Below are positions 1 to 12,194 of a stretch of 64,000 bases of DNA, one piece after another; position 1 is the first letter of the stretch, and every line of letters starts with the position of its first letter. The translations under genes were made by a program, and so were the position numbers. The notes under the pieces are model-generated. The model did no database searches. It worked only from the letters and a program-made list of their open reading frames with translations, and was not told the DNA's origin. This stretch comes from Portulaca oleracea (Eukaryota; Streptophyta; Magnoliopsida; Caryophyllales; Portulacaceae): the NCBI GenBank assembly GCA_029582165.1, contig CM055881.1, positions 29,258,094 to 29,322,093 of the forward strand, written 5' to 3'.

Positions 1-289
1 AAGCTTCGACATACCTAATTATAAAAAATCCATACTTTATATATGTTAGGAAGCATGTATAGCGATTTCCAACTTTTGTAAATTATGATAATTACGATAA
101 TTCCCGCGATTTGTACCGTACATGAGGCATGATCAAATCTCTTACGTCGATTTTATTTATTTTCAAATTCTGAAAAAAGTTGAAACTATGAGATTTGAAC
201 TTGCAACCTATCCTATAGTAAACAAAATCATACCCATTCAACCATGTGTCTTTCACTAATTAGTTTTGCAATATTTTGGTATTGTATAC

Positions 290-660
290 AACATACCTTG
301 GAATTTAAGTTTCACAACCCTTCTGCCTTCCGCGATTGACGATGCCCCTGATATCCGCCTCCGCTGTTTGACACAGCATGACTTCTCACCGCCGCTGCCA
401 ACTAGTTTTCCAGTACCAATTTTCGAACGACCGAATGTTACCAGTGCCAGAGAACAACGATGTTCTCAAACACCGGCCATGCACAGTACGATTTCATTTC
501 GTTTTTTTCCACAATCGGTTTTGGATGGCGTCGAGGGTAGTAGATCGGGAGTGGCTGGTCTCGGAATTGCATCTGAGCGAGGGAGACTTGGCCGCGGGAA
601 TATTTCTCACAGTAGTTGTATCTCCGGCAAAAGGTCGCCGGAAACAATGGAGGTCGGTAA
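290..660. other. GC-rich insert, possible captured gene fragment
   Basis: This stretch is clearly richer in G+C than its AT-rich surroundings and stays open in several frames on both strands for 75-157 codons. None of the translations resembles a protein family I recognise. It lies between the long TIRs of the surrounding element, where Pack-MULEs carry captured host exons. Its origin is inferred from composition and position only. It could instead be a GC-rich piece of the element itself. Confidence 0.35.
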
Positions 661-696
661 ATTTGTTTCAATCTTTTTATCCGGTATCCATCATAA

Positions 697-1495
697 TCTA
701 TTAAATATATTAAAACACAAGCTTGTAAGGAAAATCTAAACTAAAAGAAATAATTTAGAAGGTTTGGTGAATTTCAAAGCAAATTCCTAACCTACATAAT
801 TTATTATTACATTCATAAACTATAATATTAATAAAAATGAAAAAGAAATACCTAAAGTCATTCATAAGGTACCAATACTTAATGCATACACAGTTAGAAC
901 ATTTTAAATTTTTCAAAAAAGAAAAAGAAATATATAAAATCATACATACATAAATTACAAATATCTAATACAAAACTAGAGCAATTCTTACTTTTTATTT
1001 CATTAATTTCCTATTATAATATTATGACCAAAACCTTAGAAATAAAATATAATAATAGATACTAAACCTTAGAAATAAAATATAATACTATATATACATT
1101 TAACAATAAAAAAAATTCAAATTATATGTAAGCTACCAAAACAAGAATACGAAATTGGAATAAGTATAGATTAAAAAGTTGAACAAGAGGTTAAAATCCA
1201 CGTAATATATAGTGGAAAATAATAAGAAAATAGAATTGTCACGTAGTTGTTGTCGTAACATTTTTTTTCAAAAAAACAAGCATCCTTCAATCCTTCTTAA
1301 ATCTAAACATAAAATTAAACTATTTATCCATAATCGTTATGGACATGAAATAAAATAAACTCAAATGATAGTTTATCCATAAAAATAATATTTTTATAAG
1401 ATTGGATTAGTAATTATTATAAAATTACTCTAAAAATAAATAACGTAAAATTATTGAAATATTATCCGTGCATTACACGGGATATTATAGACTAG
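697..1495 (+). mobile_element. Non-autonomous Helitron
   Basis: The 5' end reads TCTATTAAATATATTAAAAC, preceded by A, and closely matches the 5' ends of the Helitrons ending at 43844 and 36658. The 3' end has a short hairpin (CCGTG...CACGG at about 1466-1480) followed after about 11 nt by CTAG at 1492-1495. These are the structural marks of Helitrons. The base after CTAG is C, not the usual T. The 799-bp element encodes nothing and sits inside the long-TIR element. Confidence 0.7.
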
Positions 1496-1712
1496 CTCAT
1501 AGTTAACAAACAAGTCCTTGAAAAAAATTAATTTTTAATTAATTATACATAATTTTCACAATTTAAAAATCAAAATTAATATTTTTGAAAATAAATAAAA
1601 TCGAAGTATGAGATCTGATCATGCCACATGTACGGTACACATCACGGGAATTACTGTAATTACCGTAATTGCCAAAAGCTGGAAATTACCTTACTTTTTT
1701 GGTTTATGTATC

Positions 1713-1714
<2 letters not shown>

Positions 1715-1743
<29 letters not shown>
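1715..1743. repeat. (AT)n microsatellite
   Basis: An uninterrupted AT dinucleotide run. It continues on the far side of the adjacent MITE at about 2268-2277, so that MITE probably inserted into this tract. Confidence 0.9.
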
Positions 1744-2267
1744 GGATAATTGGATTCTAATAATCCCTACTTTCACCAATTGGACAATGGTGGATCGTAT
1801 TTTTACTTTGTATTCTGGTGGTCCAAAAAAAAAAAATTGGATTGTAGTGGTACCAAATCCACCTCCACATTCTTCTTATATTTTTCATTCCTACACTATA
1901 TTGTTTTTGTTTTTTCGTTCCTGCCCCTAGAAAGTTATTGAATTGTAGTTTCTAAAACATTTTTTAAATTATTTTTTTGAGACTCCGAATAATTATTATA
2001 ATTTTTTTAAAATAATAAAAGTGAAAAAATCGTAAAAATAGTAAAAAAATGAAAAAAATTGGGAGAAACGCTGTAAATTAATTAAAAATCATTGTAAAGT
2101 GTTATACTAAGTTTTGAATCAAATGCAACACAAAATCTATGATTCTCTCGAAAATATCCCACTACAATCCAATTTTATTTTTTTTTGGACCACCAGAATA
2201 CAAAGTGAAAGTACGGTCCACCATTGTCCAATGGATGAAAGTAGGGATTATTAGAATTCAATTTTCC
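1744..2267. mobile_element. Long-TIR MITE inserted in an AT tract
   Basis: About 105 bp at the left end (from GGATAATTGGATTCTAATAA) is repeated in inverse orientation at 2160-2267, including the stretch CACTTTGTATTCTGGTGGTCC. Both ends are flanked by TATATATAT, which is compatible with a 9-10 bp TSD but cannot be proven inside a microsatellite. The 524-bp element has no coding capacity. The TIR length suggests a Mutator-type MITE. Confidence 0.75.
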
Positions 2268-2270
2268 TAT

Positions 2271-3004
2271 ATATATGCAAATTTTAAAGGTGATTCTTTT
2301 GACTAGCTTAATTTATTTTGATATTGGTTTTCTTTTATTATCTGTTTTGGTGTAAAATGTTTGGTTTTACAAATATGTACAATTGAAAGGTAGTTATTCC
2401 CGGAGACATAGACTTTAGGCAGCAGCAGTAGATGGGGATAAGGATGAGTGAGGACTGAGTAGTATCCAATTTGGTTAGAGAGCTCATAGTTTTTTAAAAT
2501 TTGCATAGCGCACAAGCACTCACATTTCAGACACACGCACAAAAAAAGGATCCAAATTTCAGTTGTGCATATCTAATGAAACCATACAATACAGTGAAAA
2601 ATCATACTATTGTTTAGGTTTTTGCTTTGGATGAAATTAATATTTATTATAATTTTTATATTATTATTTTATATAGATACCCAAATAGTATGAACATTAT
2701 CTCTCAAGTAAAATTTAGACTTTTTTTTTGTGAATTTTAAAAATTATAAATAAAAATATATTTTTATATAATTTATATATAATATTATAACTATATAAGT
2801 AAATCATTCCAGTTAATTTCAATAATATGCAAATATATGAGTTGTGTACCAAGGCATCCCAATGATTCATATCATTTTCAATAATACGAATTCCAATGGA
2901 TGTAATATAAACTCCAATTAAATATAAAATGTAAAAAAGTTAGATGTCACAAATTTCATAATAGACTAAATTAAAATTTTTGTTTATTATTGTATTGTAT
3001 TGCT
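2271..3004. other. AT-rich intergenic DNA, nothing recognised
   Basis: No convincing gene, RNA or transposon terminus is visible. The short open frames here look random. Confidence 0.5.
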
Positions 3005-3360
3005 TTAGAGAGATTTTACCGTAGTTAAAATTTTTAACTATCACAGTTAAAAAGTAGAGTTATCATGTAGTTCTACCTTTAAAAACTCGAAACCAGTATA
3101 GATAGATCAAGGTGACATGTTACAAAGGGATTAAACTTTTTATAAAATTTAGTATTTGAGGAAAATTCTACCATAATTGAATCTTTTTCAACTATCATAA
3201 TTAAAAAGTATAACTATTGTGATTCTACCTTAAAAAATCAAGATCAATATATATTGATCAATATAACTTGTTGAAATAGTCAGTCGTATTTGTTGAAACA
3301 CAAATCCTTTTAACAAATGTGATGTATTTTAGACAAATTAATAGCATAGAATTTTCAACT
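3005..3360. repeat. Dispersed repeat A, two tandem copies
   Basis: Two diverged copies about 150 bp apart share the pattern ACCRTARTT-AA-C-TTTTCAACTATCATAATTAAAAAGTA. The second copy (about 3160-3360) is also alignable with 12195-12405, including TTAACACATAAATC-TTTT and the tail AATTTTCAACT. This is a dispersed, non-coding repeat family of unknown class. Confidence 0.55.
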
Positions 3361-4544
3361 ACCTATGATGGTTGTTCGTGTGTTGACTCCATTTCCTTCA
3401 TGCGTACGTATCGGCGTCGTCGAGGGGTGTATGTCCATATTTCGGATAGTTGATATCACAACTAAAAATATGTATATTATCAACCACTTTTTTCCAACCA
3501 ATTTAAAATGGTTGGAGAAACCAACCATTTTATATTCCAACTATTTTCAAAAATTTTATGTGGGAAAAAGGGTTAGAAATTCAAACTAATTTTGCTAAAA
3601 TGGTTGGAAATTTTTTCTACCATACCATCCTTTTTCCTATTATTTGAAAATGGTTGGAAAAATGGTTTGATTACCATATCTTATCATACCATACCATACT
3701 TTTCACAATATTGTCATACCATACCATTTACCACACCCAGTTTGCCACACAAAAGAATATGGCCTAAGTAGAATGGTGAGTTTGATACCACACTGCACAG
3801 CATCGTACAAAAGAACCGGGGGTTATCTTTAATTGGATTTTTTTGGTAAAAATGTAATTTTGATAATGAATTGATAGTTTTGTTCTATTAACACACCCAG
3901 GTTCTAGTAGGTAAAATGCTTCAAGTCTTCGTCAAAACACCTAGAAATTTAGATGCCGATTGAAAATTTTCAACTTCCTCATGCGCGCACAAATTCACCC
4001 AACATTCTCGACATTCATGAGTAAACCACGAGCTTTGATTACAATTTATGGCAGGGGAGGAGTTCTTGTTGACTTTAGAGAAGACGACGGACAAAAGGAG
4101 ACTCTGAACATTTGGGTAATTGAAGGTTTTTTTTATATTAACATAAAGGACATAATAATCTTTTAGTTTACAGAAATAAGGCCAAATTTGTCTCTTAATT
4201 AATATACATACATAGGAGTAAAACTGTCTTTTCAATTTTCCGATCACACTTTGTCAGATTTTACCGTAATTAATCTTTACCACTGTAAGGTATGTTAAAA
4301 CTTAGTTCTCAAATATGGGGTGTTAATTTAAAAATCATTACAGGAAACCCCAGGTATGATAAATATAAATTTATCTCATAATATAAAGCCTATTACGATA
4401 TGGGATATGATTTTTTTTTTTTTTTTTTTGCATACAACCTCCAGTACCAAGTAAAAATATAAACTCAATTGAAAATTTTAATGAATTGTTGAAGCAACAA
4501 TAGATTTCATGAAAATGATAAGAGTTTTGGGATAAAATATCTTT
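3361..4544. other. Intergenic DNA with hairpins and one MITE end
   Basis: No gene is recognised. At 3495-3516 a 7-bp hairpin CCAACCA/TGGTTGG occurs. At about 3748-3772 the motif CACACAAAAGAATATGGCC resembles one terminus of the CCGTTCTTTTGTG MITE family (26321-26485). Short open frames around 3920-4250 have no recognisable product. Confidence 0.4.
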
Positions 4545-4715
4545 TAAGTGTCACGTCTTATTTTGGCATAAAACTTATATATTTACTTATTAAATTTAAA
4601 AATGAATTATATAATTGACTTCTATAACTAATATCATAAAGAAATTGTATAAAATTATATTCTTACAATAATATATTTTAAATTTGTAAAAAAGTGATAT
4701 ATATATATATAAGAT
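4545..4715 (-). repeat. Dispersed repeat B, copy 1
   Basis: Similar in inverse orientation to 14165-14320. Shared blocks include AAGTGTC-TCTTAT, TATAAAAC-TATATATTT and ATTGACTTCTATAACTA. It is AT-rich and non-coding. Which copy is the forward one is arbitrary. Confidence 0.5.
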
Positions 4716-5340
4716 GATGTTGATTCAATTAGAGTGTCATTTATAGGCGTGTGTTCCAAGCTATATTGGAGTGAGGGGCGCGCAACTAATTTTTGATTTT
4801 AATATTTTATGATCGATGTTTCAAGAAAATCGTCTAAAAGTCGAAACTGTTACTGAAGAAGAACAATTCAATTAGATGTTGTAAACCCATGGTGCATCAT
4901 GATTCATGAGTGACATGCAAGTGGCAAATGGAGACCCAAAAGTGAATTTGATACAAAAACAGCAGTAAGCATTTGGGCACTTATTTGGGTAACTAATGAT
5001 TAACAATTCCTTAATTCTTTCATATCAAAGGAAGCAAAAGAAATATAAATAAGTTTTGATTATACTATTAGGAATACCATATTTTTGTGCCTGGAATGAG
5101 TTTTATGAGGAAATATGTATGTATAATTTTATAAGCAAATATATATAAATTTATGAGCATACACACATAAAATTAACAAATATAAACATATTTATAAAAT
5201 GAAAATTATAGACTTATAAATTTATAAATTTATGGTAATATATAAATTATTGTTGCTATCAAAATATATATATATATATTATTAACTTAAATTATTAATA
5301 TGTATATAATCAAAGAATCGGTGTCATAGATTCATAAATT
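4716..5340. other. AT-rich intergenic DNA, nothing recognised
   Basis: Contains only short AT tracts. No gene or element boundary can be supported. Confidence 0.5.
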
Positions 5341-5351
5341 TATGTGTACTC

Positions 5352-5355
<4 letters not shown>

Positions 5356-5396
<41 letters not shown>
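5356..5396. repeat. (AT)n microsatellite
   Basis: A run of about 20 AT units. Confidence 0.9.
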
Positions 5397-5398
<2 letters not shown>

Positions 5399-5399
5399 C

Positions 5400-7340
5400 A
5401 TAAATCTCAATTCAAAAGTACAAATATATGATAATTTTGAGTTTTATTAACTCCACTGACCCATTTAGGGTTTATATTGAAATGAGTGGTATGAATTATT
5501 AATATTGCTAATTGACACACGCGATATCCAAATGTTAAGAATGAAAGCAAAAAGTTAGGTTCTTTCCAATTTTTGAAATCCATTTCAACTTTGATCCTTA
5601 GAATTTGACGAACCACATATTTAGAAAGAAAAATACAAAATAAAAAACCTGTACGTTGAATCTAGGGCTGCTTGACAACAGAGTAGGCACATGTGAATCA
5701 TTTTGAACCAAATTTATAAAGCTACTTGCCTAATATTTTTTCACAACAAGCTCCCAATAGTCAAAATTTTCGTGCAAGCTTAATGATTTCTTAGGTTCAC
5801 TACTGGGAGTCATCTTGGAGTCAGCTTATGTCCCTGTAAAGCGATCATCATTACTTCCCCAACCCATTACCATCAAATAAAAAATCTCATTAGAGTCAAC
5901 GCGTAAACAAAATACAGTAATTGACCAATATACTAAGCATACTTCATTTTGATCACAAGACTTTTTGACTATAAGGTCGAATGAAAATTGATCATATGGC
6001 CGAATGAAAATTGACTATATTTTATTATATTTATTTTCTTTGCGATTGTAGAATCATGTCAACCAAAGCTTAAGTTGACAGTTGTAGGCCCAATAATGGT
6101 CTTTATACTCTAACAATTTCCCTTACGTGAATGTTCTAATTTTGGCTTAAAGTGTGGATGCTGTAAAAGTCCAGCTTAACCTTGCGCAAATGAACATGTG
6201 GAACCGTCTCAACCAAAAGTTAACTTAAGCTAATGATTATAGGCTCAACGATGAATTTTATATTCTAACAATAGTTAATCTTATCATTTTTATAGCTTTT
6301 CAGTTGAATACGTATTTTTGGGGTCATCTGTGTAATCAAAAATTACCTAGTACTCCATGTGTCTTATCTCATGAACCAGCCTTATATATAATTAAATATG
6401 TGAAGCCACTAGTTATAATGTTTGTTGATCCACAAAATTATGGAGTACAGGCCCCTTGCATTGCAGGACGATCCACAAAGAAGAGCGGGATAAGAAAATA
6501 CTTCACATAGGAGAAAAAATGTGATGACGATGAGAATTTCCTTTGGCCTAGTTGTCTTCAAGTAGTGGTTGATATGACTCCAATGGAGCTTGTTGGTACC
6601 ATGTAAAAATCATTTGAATTATTTGGAATGAATAGATAGGAAAAAAAACATTGATAAAATGTTCATTGCTTCTTGTTTTATTTGTGATATTGTTTGCCAA
6701 TTGGTTTTGCTAATCGTGTTTTTTGATTGTGGGGTTTGATCATGGTGGTGTGTTAATGATGTTTATGTTGTTTGTGGTGTCATGCTGGTAGAAATTTACG
6801 TTGCTTCCCGTGTTGCTGTTGCGGCAGGCTGCTAGTTGATACAAATGGCTAGCAGAAGCAAGTTGACCTTGTTTTTTGGATTGGTAACTCTTTCCAATCC
6901 AATTCAATTCAAACTTTACACAATTCCCCAAACACTTTTTTTCTTTGAAAACACAATTCCCCAGAAAAATATCAAATCCAATCAAATCCAATCCATCCAA
7001 ACTTTGTTTTATCAAATCCACAGAACAGGGCAACGTACATTTGGATAAAGGAAAGTAAAATGATAAACATCTTGATGTAAGATGATTATTAGTCTTTTGT
7101 ATTTCACGTAAATCATTTATAAAATTAAATGTAAGTATATTTAAATCATTATAAAAGTATATTTCATTACTTTGAGGGTTATTACAATTTATAAACAATA
7201 TAAAATAATTATTTATTTAATTTATACTTTTTCATAAATATAAAACTATGCATAAAAAAATACATTTCTACTGTTATGATTGATAAAATTAATCTATTAT
7301 TTATATTTTAACCTAGCTAATAAGTATTATACTCTTATAG
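5400..7340. other. Intergenic DNA, nothing recognised
   Basis: No protein family is recognisable in any frame. Segments at about 6060-6120 and 6220-6275 are imperfect direct repeats (GTAGGCCCAATAATGG... and TAGGCTCAACGATGA...). Several open frames of 60-150 codons near 6740-7200 are AT-rich and look random. Confidence 0.45.
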
Positions 7341-7341
7341 T

Positions 7342-7343
<2 letters not shown>

Positions 7344-7382
<39 letters not shown>
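7344..7382. repeat. (AT)n microsatellite
   Basis: A run of about 19 AT units. Confidence 0.9.
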
Positions 7383-7388
<6 letters not shown>

Positions 7389-7526
7389 AATTATTAGAGA
7401 AAATATTATTAAAAGTTACAAAAATGTGAAATATGGACAGTTCATCAAGATGGTTATATATTAATCATCTTGAGCCAAGATGTGTATCATTGTCCGGAAA
7501 GGAAAAGAGACATGTTACTATAGTTA

Positions 7527-7889
7527 GAGCATCTGCAATCGGCGAATTTGACAGTGACATGGCGCTGATGTGGCGTGGACGAGGACGAGAAAAGCAGTGC
7601 AACAGCGAGGACGCGTGTCCACGGTGAGAACAACTTGAACTCATGCTCGGCGCGTGAGAATGAAGACGAGATTCTCGGTAATTTTTTCTTTTTTAAAAAA
7701 TTTTGGTTGTAGTGTATTTAAATTATTAAATGTGGGGTCTACACCCTTTTTTTAATTATTTTAACCAAGTTCACGCTCACCATTCATAAGTAAGTCAATA
7801 TGGAGAATGTAACTCTAACTCTCCTCCTAGGTCATACTGCTTCCACCTCATACAGTGAGTATAACTCATGTTCACTATTGTTGGTGCTC
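7527..7889. mobile_element. Tourist-like (PIF/Harbinger-type) MITE
   Basis: The left end GAGCATCTGCAATCG and the inverted right end GAGCACCAACAATAG form TIRs. Both ends are flanked by the trinucleotide TTA (7524-7526 and 7890-7892), the TSD typical of PIF/Harbinger elements. The 363-bp interior is GC-richer than its flanks and encodes nothing recognisable. Confidence 0.7.
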
Positions 7890-8054
7890 TTAATTACGAA
7901 AACAACATGGTATGTGACTACTTTACTATTATAGTTGTTTATAACAACCATAATAATATGTAGAGTGGTATTTTACTACTATTAGCTAAAGGAATCGCAG
8001 AAAAGGACACTCTTTTACTACTATTATCGTTAATAACACTATTAAGATTCTCTC

Positions 8055-8575
8055 TGTTGGTATTCAACCATGATTTTGAAATCCCACATCGGAAGTTTAA
8101 AGTGAAAGGGCATGGAAGTCAAGTATGCTACTTTCCTACTCTTCTTAACATCAATTAGTTTTAAAATAGAACCTCACTTAACTTGGTACCTTGAGCCTTA
8201 CTTGAAGTGGGCTCTTGCCTTACATCTCCCAAACAAGTGGTATCAAAGCCGATGGTTCGTTCGGTTAGGCGCAAGGTGCGGGAAGCTGGTCTCATGAGAA
8301 GTATCATGGACAAGAGCATTGACCACGTGGAATGAGACTTGGGTGGTGTAGGATGCAAGCTCTGTGGAGTAAAGTACAGTTATGGTGCTTGGTGGTGACT
8401 TGAAACCTTGGCAAGAGAAAAAAGCGGCTTCTGATCAAGGGGGAGCACTTGTGGATGTGCTTCTTAAGAAACTCATGTGTAAAGGGGAAGATTGTTGGGA
8501 TTCATCCTAAGTTTAAAGTCTCACATCAGAAGATTAAAATGAAAACGTATGGTGTATATAGTCAAGTCGTGATCC
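8055..8575 (+). mobile_element. TRIM retrotransposon (short LTRs, no genes)
   Basis: A 181-bp LTR (8055-8235) starts TGTTGG and ends CCCAAACA. It is followed after two bases by a primer-binding site, TGGTATCAAAGCC (8238-8250), close to the initiator-Met tRNA type TGGTATCAGAGC. A short internal region with no open frame ends in a purine tract AAAGGGGAAG (about 8481-8490). A second TGTTGGGATTC copy, similar to the first LTR start, begins at 8493. The second LTR loses similarity near 8575 and appears truncated. Small size and no coding capacity make this a terminal-repeat retrotransposon in miniature. Confidence 0.75.
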
Positions 8576-9116
8576 ATAATTCCTAGGGTCCCTCACATCG
8601 AAAATAATAACAACAAAGGGTCCAGTCTCTTTTTTACCCCCAAGTTCAGTCACTTTTCAGGTCTCAAATCAACCGTTTCGGAAGGTTAGGAAGAAGTCGA
8701 GTCTGGATCGAGATCAAGCAAAAAGGGCATTTTGGTCATTATACAAGGATTAGGATGGAAAATCGAGCAAAGGAGACCGAGCGAAGAAGAAAAGGGAAAC
8801 GATCAAGGAGAAGAGGGAGAAAACAAGGGAGTTGTTGGTCGCGCCTCATGCTTGGTCCTCCATCTTGCTTCCCTGCATGAGGCGCTGCCCGCACCTCATG
8901 CTTTTTCTGCAGATACGTGAGATTTCTCCCCATATCTTGTTATGTTTCTTTCCCCAATTTCCCCTCCCCTTTTTAAACCTTCTCCCCCTCATTTTGTACT
9001 CAACTTTTGAACACTATTATCTTACAAATGAAAAGTCTCATGGATAATGAAAACACTCCCCCAAAATCTTCATTCTTGCTTTATCCATTTCAATGGTGGT
9101 GCTATGTATAGTGGTT
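8576..9116. other. Unclassified repeat-like DNA
   Basis: Intermediate GC content, with no recognised protein. It may be flanking retroelement sequence into which the LTR at 9117 inserted, but I found no termini that prove this. Confidence 0.35.
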
Positions 9117-10665
9117 TGTTAGACCGGTAATTGTCGTTCTCACTCAGGGAGCTGGGGGCCTTAGCTAGAAGTTCTAGGTCAAGGAAGAGGTCAAGATCAC
9201 TAAGGAAGACAGAAAAGGTCGATTGATTCACTAAGACTAACAAAGCAGCGAACAGACAAATGGTTCAGTCAATAGGTAGAAAAATAGGCTTCGGAGGTTT
9301 TTAGGATGCTAACAGGATCATAATATAATACGTTCTGCAGCTAGAAAGTAAGAACGAAGGAAAATCAAGTGAGTATTATGCTAGAAAAAGACCCACAGGC
9401 CTCCCTCTCTCGAAGGTAGTCCGGAATCATTACCTCAAAGCCCACCAAGGACCTGAAGGATTAAAACTGCAGAATTCTCTAGTTAGTCCCATCCTCACTT
9501 TCGTGAGTGAGTTACTAACTAACCTGGCCCTAGCCTTTCGTTGACAAGCGATCAATACATTAGGGAGCTCTCGGACCCTAATAAATTGCACTTGAAGGAA
9601 GGACTAGGGTGGATAATTTATTTTCTACCTAATTACCCCCTAGTTTGCTAACCTATCCCTAATCACCCATCCACATCCCTAATCACCCCCTAACCCATAA
9701 GGTGCTTAGCCACTAATCTCCACCATAATAACACTAACATCAACAAAATCCAACCTAAACATGAATTCTAGCATCAAACAAAACAATCTCAAACAAGATG
9801 ATCAAAGAAGTAATCTAGAACAATCAAACCAACAAAATTGTAATTAACAAGAGGAATGATGAAATTAGGATAAGAAAACACCTCAGAAAGGACAACAAGT
9901 GAAGGATGATCCAAAATCTTGATGGTTTTCACAAGCTTCAATTCATAGAACTTGAATTCTTCAATACAAACTAAATCAAACCCAAAATCTAAGTAGAATT
10001 CTCACTAATTACCCACTAATCTCTCATTAAAACTCTAGAACAAAGATAATTTTCACTCTCCAGAAAAATCGATTCAAAAGCTATTTATACAAAACGCAAC
10101 CGTTTTGGCCAATTCAGTTACGCGGAAAACAGGGTCGTCGCGGGCGCGACGGAGCGAAATCCTAGAGGCGATCTGGATTTAGCGCGGGGTCGCAGGCACG
10201 ACCATTTTGGGCAGGTGACTTCCCCCATTTTCTCTATGTTTGGCGGCGCGGCAGTTACCTCCCTTGTCGCAGGTGTCACGGCCTTCAGGTCCAGGGTGCT
10301 TGGATTGTAGCGCCCGCTACAAACACGTCATGGGGGCGACGATTCTGGGCAGCTGAAATGGCCATGTAGTGCCCGCTACAAGATTGGTAATGGGTGCTAC
10401 GGCCCTAGAATATATAATGCTTCCTTAGGGGAAATCTATCCATCCTGGCTTCGCCTTACATCAACATTTGGCCCGGCTTGGCTCGGGAAATCCTCCAAGA
10501 CTCCCTAAAAAGCCCCTAAATAACTCCTTTGCCTCGTTTTATTCCACAAAAGCGAGAAACCTACAAAAGAACTAAAAACCAAGTAAAAACCACGAGAATA
10601 ACTCGGAATTGGGCTAAAAGATCAAGCCCGAGGATGTAATTTAGGCCTAAAAATGGGCCTAAACA
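9117..10665 (-). mobile_element. Probable long LTR of a Ty3-gypsy element
   Basis: The segment starts TGTTAGACCGG and ends GGCCTAAACA, giving TG...CA ends with a short inverted repeat. Read on the minus strand it has a TATA-like GTATAAATAGC (10080-10090), followed by a leader-like AT-rich region, as in long gypsy LTRs. The part upstream of the TATA box is unusually GC-rich (about 10130-10420). No TSD could be confirmed and no internal domain is attached, so a solo LTR is an inference and the end points are approximate. Confidence 0.45.
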
Positions 10666-12190
10666 TGTTAGTAGAGTGTTCTCTCTAGAGGTGTGGTATT
10701 TTCTTTATCATAATCTTGGTGAGTTTTTCGGGTCTTTCTTTGAGTGTGGATGATTCTCCTTTAAGCATCGATGAAAGGCTTGAGTTCAAGGTGGTGAGCA
10801 ATTTTTATCCTTGTTCATATCTTCTTGTTCTTGTTTTTGTTTTTGTTGTTGATGCATCAAAGCCCTAGAAATTAGTTTTGTTCTTGAGTTTTAATTGTCA
10901 TTTTTCTAAACCCTAGTTTAGTTTTTAATCCTTGGGTTTGAATCTTTGTGTTTGCTAGTCAATTCCGGATCATTTGGTTTCAAAGCTTATGATTAGAACT
11001 CATATTTAGGTGAAAATTTTCCAGATTTTTGTGTTTGTTCTTGTTGGTTTGGACATTGTTCATGATGTTTATGGATGCAAAACTCATATTTGATGATTGA
11101 TATTGGTCCCTTGATGTGTTAGGAGTGTTGGGATGTGACTTTTTATCATTTGGGTTTAAGTATTTGTTGAGTGTTGAAATGATTTGTTGAGGTGAACTTA
11201 CCAAGAAATGTTTTCCTCTGTTTTGGAAAATTTGGTGTTTATTGGCTTGTTTGGTTGACTTTTCTTGTGAAATTTGGTGCTTAAGTGGTTTCTATGCATG
11301 TCTTGTTTATGTTGGTAGTGATTTGTTAAGAAGTTACATCATTTGGAGTTGATTTGGGTTGCAGTTTCGGAGAGCATTGGGATTAAGTTTGGATATTGAG
11401 TCTATTGGGGTTTGGTTATTGGTCATGCTTCATTTTATGGATGTCTATGATTAATTTGGGTGTTTTGTTGGGTAACTTTTTGTTGGCTATTTGTGTATGA
11501 GATGGTCACTTAATACTTGCTATTTTAGTGATTACCCTTCGTTTGGCGATTGTGGTGCATTCCCTTTGCCGATTTCACCCTATCCTCCCCCACAAAATTG
11601 ACCCCGCGAAAACCTCCACAAAATTTCCTAACTACAAAGAACCCAAAGCCTCATTCATTCATCTTTACCTTAGCCCATTGAATCACTCAACTCCAAAAGT
11701 GTCCTCTTCGTCGAGTCAAGACAACGAAAGAGAAACTCCCCCCTCTCTTCCTATTCTCCCACCCGAACCAAATATGGCTAAACTCATGCATCAAATACGT
11801 GAATGCAAAGCAGGTTCATGTTCAATAAACAATTGGTTATCGAGGGTGTAGATGTTCTACACCAACAACAACGCTTGGAAGGGACTCTCATCAACCATAG
11901 TCCCCTACTCACTATATCACAACTTATGCAACAAGTTGAACGGCTCAATGACACTTAAATTGTGCTCCAATGCCAAATGGAACTTGAAGGATGGAGGTCT
12001 AGTCCTTCATCGGTTGAGTCTCCATTGCAAGGAGTGGTTGACATCCAACAAGGGGAGCAAAAGGTCATCCATGAGCCCATTTCATCACTGATGGGCATGG
12101 AGAAGTTGAGCAACCGAAGATTGATCTCATGCCCAATGAGAGAGCCTCCCTTGATCCTTGTAAGGTCATTGAGATATATTTTTTTTAATA
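10666..12190 (+). pseudogene. Decayed retroelement-like region, possible gag remnant
   Basis: About 10690-11500 is T/G-rich leader-like sequence resembling the untranslated part of a gypsy element. From about 11528 to 12170 overlapping frames stay open for 78-107 codons with polar, glutamine-rich peptides (for example QQQRLEGT and MQQVERLND) broken by stops and frame changes. This looks like a decayed gag-like coding region, but no zinc knuckle, protease or RT motif is present. It could also be a fragment of an unknown host gene. Confidence 0.3.
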
Positions 12191-12194
12191 AAAT

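Larger units (their letters stand above)
64..1687. mobile_element. Mutator-like (Pack-MULE-like) element with long TIRs
   Basis: Positions about 64-171 and 1579-1687 are inverted copies of each other over roughly 108 bp, with about 85% identity by eye. Shared landmarks are a GTACCGTACATG core, GGCATGATCA and TCGATTTTATTTATTTTCAA. Long TIRs of this kind are typical of Mutator-like elements. No exact 9-bp TSD was found, so the true ends may lie a few bases away or have decayed. The interior holds a GC-richer segment (290-660) and a later Helitron insertion (697-1495). There is no transposase, so the element is non-autonomous. Confidence 0.65.

Noticed and set aside
266..739. 157-codon frame as an independent gene
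   Set aside because: Begins outside the GC-rich block and runs into the Helitron; no family match. Treated as part of a possible captured fragment.
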